Assembly: GCA_964016875.1 (NCBI GenBank)
Contig: OZ024720.1
Coordinates: 38,841,106-38,905,105, forward strand
Origin: Fallopia convolvulus
Lineage: Eukaryota; Streptophyta; Magnoliopsida; Caryophyllales; Polygonaceae
Direction: 5' to 3'
DNA length: 64,000 nucleotides
Below the pieces are notes generated by a model. It was not told the origin of the DNA, searched no databases, and worked only from the letters and a program-made list of their open reading frames with translations. This document shows, one piece after another, positions 56,896-64,000 of this stretch. Within the stretch, counting starts at the first letter, position 1; every line of letters starts with the position of its first letter. The position numbers and the translations under genes were made by a program.

Positions 56896-58508
56896 TGTAA
56901 TACTCGGATAATTTTGATAATTTAATGTTTCTCGAAATTCGTGTTGGGATTGCTTAGCTATTAAGTAATCTCGGGAAGACCTTAAAACAATATATGCTTG
57001 GAAAAGCGTGCTCGAATTAAGTGATATTTGGATGTAAATGGGTAGTTTTGATGCATCTCGAAAAATGTGTCCTGGTTACTTCGCTTGTAAGTAAGCTCGA
57101 ATAAGTTTGTTTCTTAGTTTTTAAGTAATCCCATTTCTTAGGGGAATAAAGATAGACTTGTAAAAGTTTTTATCTTATCCGTTTTCATAGATATTCATGC
57201 CATGTTATCTTATCTTCTAGAATTGTGTTCCATGTTTATCTTTCTCCCTCAATATTCGTGCTATATCTTCTAGATTTGTGTGCCATGATCTTTATCTCTT
57301 ATACAAGCTGAATTGAATTTTTCTTCTTCCATTTCTCCTATATAAAGCCATGTCTTCCCTTCCATTTTTCGCCGCCCTCTCTTCCTCTCGTTGTCATGCT
57401 CCTTCACGACCTTCTTGCTTGTTGTTGGTCGCCCCTTCCATCAGAAGACAAGGCGCGTCCTTTTCCTCCTCTTTTGTGAGTTGTTCTTTCTTATTGGATG
57501 GTGTGATTTGAGGGTATAGTAAGGAAGTTTTTATGGATGGATTTATGGTGAATTTTGATGTTGGAAGCTGGTGTAGAAAAATGGATTGGTGAAGTGTAGT
57601 TCTAAGCTTAAAGGTGTGAGTTATAGACTCAATAAAGGGGTTGTGTTTTGGTGAACGTTCTTATCAGTTTTAATGTCCTTAGATGGGTTGTTTTGGAGTA
57701 ACTTTGAGTTTGAGGTTGATTATGGTTTCAAAGTTTATGTCATGTGAGTTGTCGGGTTAAATTATCAAAGGGTTAGAGAGATTTCGAGTTAAAAACCTTT
57801 ATCGTATTCTTTTGAGTCTCAGACTTCATTTTGTTTAAATGACCTTACGTTATTGTTTAGGAAATATTCTTACACGTCCATGTTCAATTCAAGGGTTGGA
57901 ATTTCAAGTGAAGAGGTAAGTCGTGTACGACTTGCTGAGATTCTGTTCAATTCTTGTTAGATTTCGTGCCGTGCTCGTAGGATCGCTTTTGGGGTAACTA
58001 GTCCCTAATCGATTGTTTTATGGAAAAAGTATTTACTCATGTGTGATATTTGTTTAACGGATTTCAAAGTGTTTTCATCGGATATGGAGTTTTCGAATGT
58101 TTTCTCTGTGTTGGTACCGTTCTCGGCATGGCCATGTGCATAGTCCTCTGGGTTGAAGTGACGACTACGTATGGTTATGCTACAGAGAATCGTGCCCCTT
58201 CAAAGGAAAAGCTATATGTGTTTTGGGCGAGTTCTCCAGTGGAGGCTCAACCTGGGGTTAGAAGGATGGAAATGTGAAGGGTGGGAGGTCGCGCCTCGGC
58301 ACCTGGGGCGTAGGGTTTTTAAGTGCCATGGAATGGAATGGAAAGCGGATGGTTGTATTGTTGTGTTTGGACTTATGTGTATGAGTGTGTGTATGTGAGT
58401 ATGTGTGGTTTGTTTGTTTGTGTGTGTGATGTGTGGTTTGTATGTGTAATCATTGGGAAGTTAAGTATGGATTTAGAATTGATATGTGTTGTATTCCTTG
58501 AACTTTAC

Positions 58509-58544
<36 letters not shown>

Positions 58545-58977
58545 GGAACTTGATTGGTTTTAAACGTCTTACTAGTACTATATGATTTCTAGCTTGGATT
58601 AGAATAGTAGCTGACCCTTCGGGGACATGTTTTTTTAGTTACAGGTAAGGACAAGGGACCCATGATGAAACCTCGGCAGAATGACGTACGAGTCGTTGAA
58701 GGCCGTGTCATTATGGTTGGGTTTCTAGTTTTGGGTAAAGAAAGGATATTGATTTGTTATAGACTTTTCACAAGAAGTATTGTAAGTTATGTTGGTTGAG
58801 TGTCATGCATGTTTTCCATACTTTGACTTGTTAAAGACAAGATAGACGATTTATTTATATTTTCTCGTCGTGCCCCAACTTGCAATATCCAAATGAACTT
58901 GTTGTCAGACTAGCCTAGGTAGTATCCGCAGTGGTCTACTACCGAGTAACAACCCTATGCAAAGACAGGGTGTTACA
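56896..58977 (+). mobile_element. element D 3' LTR
   Basis: 2082 bp, TGTAATAC to GTGTTACA with perfect short inverted termini. About 17 differences from the 5' LTR in the first 290 bp by eye. It carries a (GT)16 run and a 75-codon ORF (58050-58277) matching the 5' LTR ORF over its first 55 codons. Confidence 0.9.
58511..58542 (+). repeat. (GT)16 microsatellite in element D 3' LTR
   Basis: Thirty-two bases of GT. The same site in the 5' LTR (near 51775) has only about five units, so the run grew after insertion. Confidence 0.95.
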
Positions 58978-61900
58978 AAAATGACATGTGATATAATATT
59001 GCACGCAAAGTGTTCGATTAAATGTCCATGTAAATGTCAGTCCTAAAAGTGGCATTTGGTTTCTAGGTACAAATTTATTCTTTTATTCGATTAAATGTGC
59101 GTATTGGCTTGATATTGTCCTCATTCTTTATGTTTATGCCTAGATGTCTTTAAAGTTCACTTGTTTTTTTCTACTTTTGCCTTTAAAAGGACTTGTGATC
59201 TAACATTGCACGCCAAATCTTTGATGAACTGTCCATGTAAATGTCACTCCTAAATGTGACAGTCTTTCTCTAGGTTTGAATTTATGCTCTTATTCGACCA
59301 GTCTTGATTTTGTAAGGCAGAATGTGATTATTGGCTTGATAATATCCTCATTCTTTATACTTATGCCTAGTTGTCTTTAGACTTCACTTGTTTTTTCTCC
59401 TTTTGCCATTAAAAAGACTTGAGATCTAACATTGCACGACAAGTGTTCAATGAAATGTCCAAGTAAATGTCACTCCTAAAAGTGGCATTCGGTTTCTAGG
59501 TTTGAATTTATTCTTTTATTCTATCGGTCTTGATTTTGTAGTGCAGAATGTGTTCATTAGCTACACACTATCCTCACGTTTTATAATTATGCATAGATGT
59601 CTATAAAGTTCACTTGCTTTTCTCCTTTTGCATTTTAAATGACCTGTGATCTAACATTGCACGCCAAGTGTTCGATGAAATGTCCATGTAAATGTCACTC
59701 CTAAATTTGGCATTCTTTTTCTAGGTTCGAATTTATGCTCTTATTCGACCAGTCTTGATTTTGTAAGGCAGAATATGAGTATTGGCTTGATACTATCCTC
59801 ATTCTTTATGCTTATGCCTAGATGTCTTTAGAGTTTACTTGTTTTTTCTCCTTTTGCCTTTAAAAAGACTTGTAATCTACCATTTCACCACAAGGGTTCG
59901 ATGAAATGTCTATGTAAATATCACTCCTAAAAGTGGCATTCATTTCTATGTTCGAATTTATGCTCTTATTCGACCGGTCTTGATTTTGTAGTGTAGAATG
60001 TGATTATTGGCTTCATACAATCCTCACTTTTTATAATTATGCATAGATGTCTATAAAGTTCACTTGTTTTATTACCTTTTGCCTTTAAAATGACTTGTGA
60101 TCTAATATTGTACGCCAAGTGTTCAATGAAATGTCCATGTAATTGTCACTCCTAAATGTGGCATTCGTTTTCTCGGTTCTAATTTATGCTCTTATTCGAC
60201 CAGTCTTGATTTTGTAAACCAAAATGTGATTATTAGCTTGATACTATACTCATTCTTTATGCTTATGCCTAGTTGTCTTTATACTTCACTTGTTTTTTCT
60301 ACTTTTGCCTTTAAAATTACTTGATATCTAACATTGCACGACAAGTGTTTGATGAAATGTCAAGGTAAATGTCACTGCTAAAAGCGGCATTCGGGTTCTA
60401 AGTTTGAATTTATGCTTTTATTCTATCGGTCTTGATTTCGTGGTGCAGAATGTGTTGATTGCTTGATAATATCCTCATTCTTTAGGCTTATGCATAGATT
60501 TCTTTAAAGTTCACTTGTTTTTTCTCCTTTTGCCTTTAAAATGACTTGTGATCTAACATTACACGCTAAGTGTTCGATGAAATATCCATGTAAATGTCAC
60601 TCCTAAATTTGGCATTCGTTTTCTAGGTTCGAATTTATGCTCTTATTCGACCAATCTTTATTTTGTAAGGCAAAATGTGGTTTTTGGCTTGATATTATCC
60701 TCATTCTTTATGCTTATGCCTAGATGTCTTTAGAGTTTACATGTTTTTTCTCCTTTTGCCTTTAAAATGACTTGTGATCTAACATTTCACCACAAGTGTT
60801 CGATGAAATGTCCATGTAAATGTCACTCCTAAAAGTGACATTCATTTCTAGGTTCGAATTTATGCTCTTATTCGACCGGTCTTGATTTTGTAGTGCAGAA
60901 TGTGATTATCGGCTTCATACAATCCTCACTTTTTATAATTTTGCATAGATGTCTATAAAGTTCACTTGTTTTATTACCTTTTGCCTTTAAAATGACTTGT
61001 GATCTAACATTGCACGCCAAGTGTTCAACGAAATGTCCATGTAAATGTCAGTCCTAAATGTGCCATTCAGTTTCTAGGTTCGAATTTATGCTTTTATTCG
61101 ACCAGTCTTGATTTTGTAGTGCAGAATGTGATTATTGGCTTGATACTATCCTCATTTTTTATGCTTATACCTAGATGTCTATAAAGTTCACTTGTTTTTT
61201 TTTACATTTTTCCTTTAAAATGACTTATGATCTAACATTGCACGCCTAATGTTCGATAAAATGTCCATGTAATGTCGCTCCTAAATGTGGCATTCGGTTT
61301 CTAGGTTTGAATTTATGCTGTTATTCGACTGGCATTGATTTTGTAGTGCAGAATGTGATTATTGGCTTGATAGAATCCTCTTTTTTATGCTCTTACTCGA
61401 CCAGTCTTGATTTTGTAAGGCAGAATTTGGTTATTGGCTTGATATTATCCTCATTCTTTATGCTTATGCCTAGATGTCTTTAGAGCGCACTTGTTTTTTC
61501 TCCTTTTGCCTTTAAAATGACTTGTGATCTAACATTGCACCACAAGTGTTCGATGAAAGGTCCAAGTCAATGTCACACCTAAAAGTGGCATTTGTTTCTA
61601 GGTTCGAATTTATGCTCTTATTCGACCGGTCTTGATTTTGTAGTGCAGAATGTGATTATTGGCTTCATACTATCCTCACCTTTTATAATTATGCATAGAT
61701 GTCTGTAAAGTTCACTTGTTTTATTACCTTTTGCCTTTAAAATGACTTGTGATCTAACATTGCACGCCAAGTGTTCAATGAAATGTCCATGTAAATGTCA
61801 GGCCTAAATGTGTCATTCAGTTTCTAGGATCGAATTTATGCTTTTATTCGACCAGTCTTGATTTTGTAGGGCAGAATGTGATTATTGGCTTGATACTATC

Positions 61901-64000
61901 CTCATTTTTTATGCTTATACCTAGATGTTTATAAAGTTCACTTGTTTTTTTTTACATTTTTCCTTTAAAATGACTTATGATCTAACATTGCACGCCTAAT
62001 GTTCGATAAAATGTCCATGTAAATGTCGCTCCTAAATGTGGCATTCGGTTTCTAGGTTTGAATTTATGCTGTTATTCGACTGGCATTGATTTTGTAGTGC
62101 AGAATGTGATTATTGGCTTGATACATTCCTCAGTTTTATGCTTATTCCTAGATGTCTATAAAGTTCACTTGTTTTTTTACAATTTGCCTTTAATATGACT
62201 AGTGATCTAACATTGCATGCCAAGTGTTCGATGAAATGTCTATGTAAATGTGGCATTCGTTTTCTAGGTTCGAATTTATGCTCTTATTCGACCAGTCTTG
62301 ATTTTGTAAGGCAGAATGTGGTTTTTGGCTTGATATTATCCTCATTCTTTATGCTTATGCCTAGATGTCTTTAGAGTTTACTTGTTTTTTCTCCTTTTGC
62401 CTTTAAAAAGACTTGTAATCTACCATTTCACCACAAGTGTTCGATGAAATGTCTATGTAAATATCACTCCTAAGAGTGGCATTCATTTCTATGTTCGAAT
62501 TTATGCTCTTATTCGACCGGTCTTGATTTTGTAGTGTAGAACGTGATTATTGGCTTCATACAATCCTCACTTTTTATAATTATGCATAGATGTCTATAAA
62601 GTTCACTTGTTTTATTACCTTTTGCCTTTAAAATGACTTGTGATCTAATATTGTACGCCAAGTGTTCAATGAAATGTCCATGTAATTGTCACTCCTAAAT
62701 GTGGCATTCATTTTCTCGGTTCTAATTTATGCTCTTATTCGACCAGTCTTGATTTTGTAAACCAAAATGTGATTATTAGCTTGATACTATACTCATTCTT
62801 TATGCTTATGCCTAGTTGTCTTTATACTTCACTTGTTTTTTCTACTTTTGCCTTTAAAATTACTTGATATCTAACATTGCACGACAAGTGTTTGATGAAA
62901 TGTCAAGGTAAATGTCACTGCTAAAAGCGGCATTCGGGTTCTAAGTTTGAATTTATGCTTTTATTCCATCGGTCTTTATTTCGTGGTGCAGAATGTGTTG
63001 ATTGCTTGATAATATCCTCATTCTTTAGGCTTATGCATAGATTTCTTTAAAGTTCACTTGTTTTTTCTCCTTTTGCCTTTAAAATGACTTGTGATCTAAC
63101 ATTACACGCTAAGTGTTCGATGAAATGTCCATGTAAATGTCACTCCTAAATTTGGCATTCGTTTTCTAGGTTCGAATTTATGCTCTTATTCGACCAGTCT
63201 TGATTTTGTAAGGCAAAATGTGGTTTTTGGCTTGATATTATCCTCATTCTTTATGCTTATGCCTAGATGTCTTTAGAGTTTACATGTTTTTTCTCCTTTT
63301 GCCTTTAAAATGACTTGTGATCTAACATTTCACCACAAGTGTTATATGAAATGTCCATGTAAATGTCACTCCTAAAAGTGACATTCATTTCTAGGTTCGA
63401 ATTTATGCTCTTATTCGACCGGTCTTGATTTTGTAGTGCAGAATGTGATTATCGGCTTCATACAATCTTCACTTTTTATAATTTTGCATAGATGTCTATA
63501 AAGTTCACTTGTTTTATTACCTTTTGCCTTTAAAATGACTTGTGATCTAACATTGCACGCCAAGTGTTCAACGAAATGTCCATGTAAATGTCAGTCCTAA
63601 ATGTGCCATTCAGTTTCTAGGTTCGAATTTATGCTTTTATTCGACCAGTTTTGATTTTGTAGTGCAGAATGTGATTATTGGCTTGATACTATCCTCATTT
63701 TTTATGCTTATACCTAGATGTCTATAAAGTTCACTTGTTTTTTTTTACATTTTTCCTTTAAAATGACTTATGATCTAACATTGCACGCCTAATGTTCGAT
63801 AAAATGTCCATGTAAATGTCGCTCTTTAATGTGGCATTCGGTTTCTAGGTTTGAATTTATGCTGTTATTCGACTGGTATTGATTTTGTAGTGCAGAATGT
63901 GATTATTGGCTTGATAGAATCCTCTTTTTTATGCTCTTACTCGACCAGTCTTGATTTTGTAAGGCAGAATTTGGTTATTGGCTTGATATTATCCTCATTC
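58978..64000 (+). repeat. 226-bp satellite array, block 5
   Basis: Plus-oriented monomers continuing to the window end, starting in the aaaatgac segment after element D. Many are of the gattattggcttcatacaatcc / ttttataattatgcatag variant. It includes the 2.54 kb tandem duplication listed separately. No gene is present. Confidence 0.95.
59700..64000 (+). repeat. 2.54 kb tandem segmental duplication in satellite
   Basis: Landmarks recur at a constant offset of 2543-2544 bp: acttgtaatctaccatttca at 59868 and 62411, the gtggtgcagaatgtgttgattgc monomer at 60440 and 62983, and the fused atgctcttactcgaccag monomer at 61387 and 63931. Very few differences by eye, so the duplication is young. Within copy 1 a further repeat of about 750 bp links 61081 with 61831. 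Copy 2 is cut by the window end. Confidence 0.85.

Larger units (their letters stand above)
50186..58977 (+). mobile_element. element D: Tekay/Del-like Ty3/gypsy retrotransposon, decayed interior
   Basis: 8.8 kb on the plus strand with two long LTRs (50186-52260, 56896-58977), a degenerate tRNA-iMet PBS (52264), a polypurine tract (56884-56895) and near-identical flanks ataat (50181-50185) and aaaat (58978-58982), a 5-bp target duplication with one change. The interior shows gypsy RT, RNase H and integrase remnants with many stops. LTR length and the integrase remnant (APYEVLYG) point to the Tekay/Del group. Confidence 0.88.

Noticed and set aside
1049..64000. CRISPR-like array
   Set aside because: The repeats are contiguous 226-bp monomers without unique spacers, in a plant-type genome.

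Overview
The window is a block of plant repeat DNA, probably pericentromeric or centromeric. The species cannot be named from the sequence. I see no ordinary host gene, tRNA, rRNA or CRISPR array. About half of the window (roughly 32 kb) is one tandem satellite with a monomer of about 226 bp. The rest is retrotransposons and a palindromic element lying in or between satellite blocks. Plant origin is inferred from the chromovirus-, Athila- and Tekay/Del-type Ty3/gypsy proteins and from the tRNA-iMet and tRNA-Asp primer sites.

Layout. 1-1048: right part of an LTR-like sequence cut by the window edge. 1049-4314: satellite with a five-monomer higher-order repeat. 4315-5712: nested head-to-head palindromes of a GC-rich, tRNA-like unit of about 257 bp (called FB here). 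5713-13279: element A, a CRM-like chromovirus in circularly permuted order (gag 3' part, pol, PPT, LTR, LTR, PBS, gag 5' part). 13280-13468: another FB fragment. 13469-18574: element B, an Athila-like gag-protease element on the minus strand with no reverse transcriptase. 18575-26112: satellite. 26113-26385: FB copy at the point where satellite orientation flips. 26386-27243: inverted satellite. 27244-36452: satellite with a 2.39 kb tandem duplication. 36453-43888: element C, a minus-strand CRM-like chromovirus with a 5-bp target duplication and a truncated 3' LTR. 43889-50185: satellite. 50186-58977: element D, a Tekay/Del-like element with LTRs of about 2.08 kb and a heavily decayed interior. 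58978-64000: satellite with a 2.54 kb tandem duplication.

The coding sequences are retroelement gag, protease, reverse transcriptase, RNase H and integrase. All carry lesions: frameshifts in gag and integrase of A, at the zinc knuckle and RT of C, and between gag and protease of B, plus many stops in D. None of the four could move on its own. LTR similarity judged by eye orders them as A (about 98%, youngest), D (about 94%) and C (about 92-93%). B keeps only one LTR.

The most unusual structure is element A. Its PPT-LTR-LTR-PBS order, with 7 bp between the LTRs, is that of a two-LTR circle. Its two gag halves end at the same 5-bp site (gcttc) against FB termini. This suggests that FB first inserted into gag, and that the circular DNA later entered the chromosome by recombination between FB copies. 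The FB-satellite junction at 4315 recurs inverted at 26385, so FB also marks a rearrangement within the satellite array.
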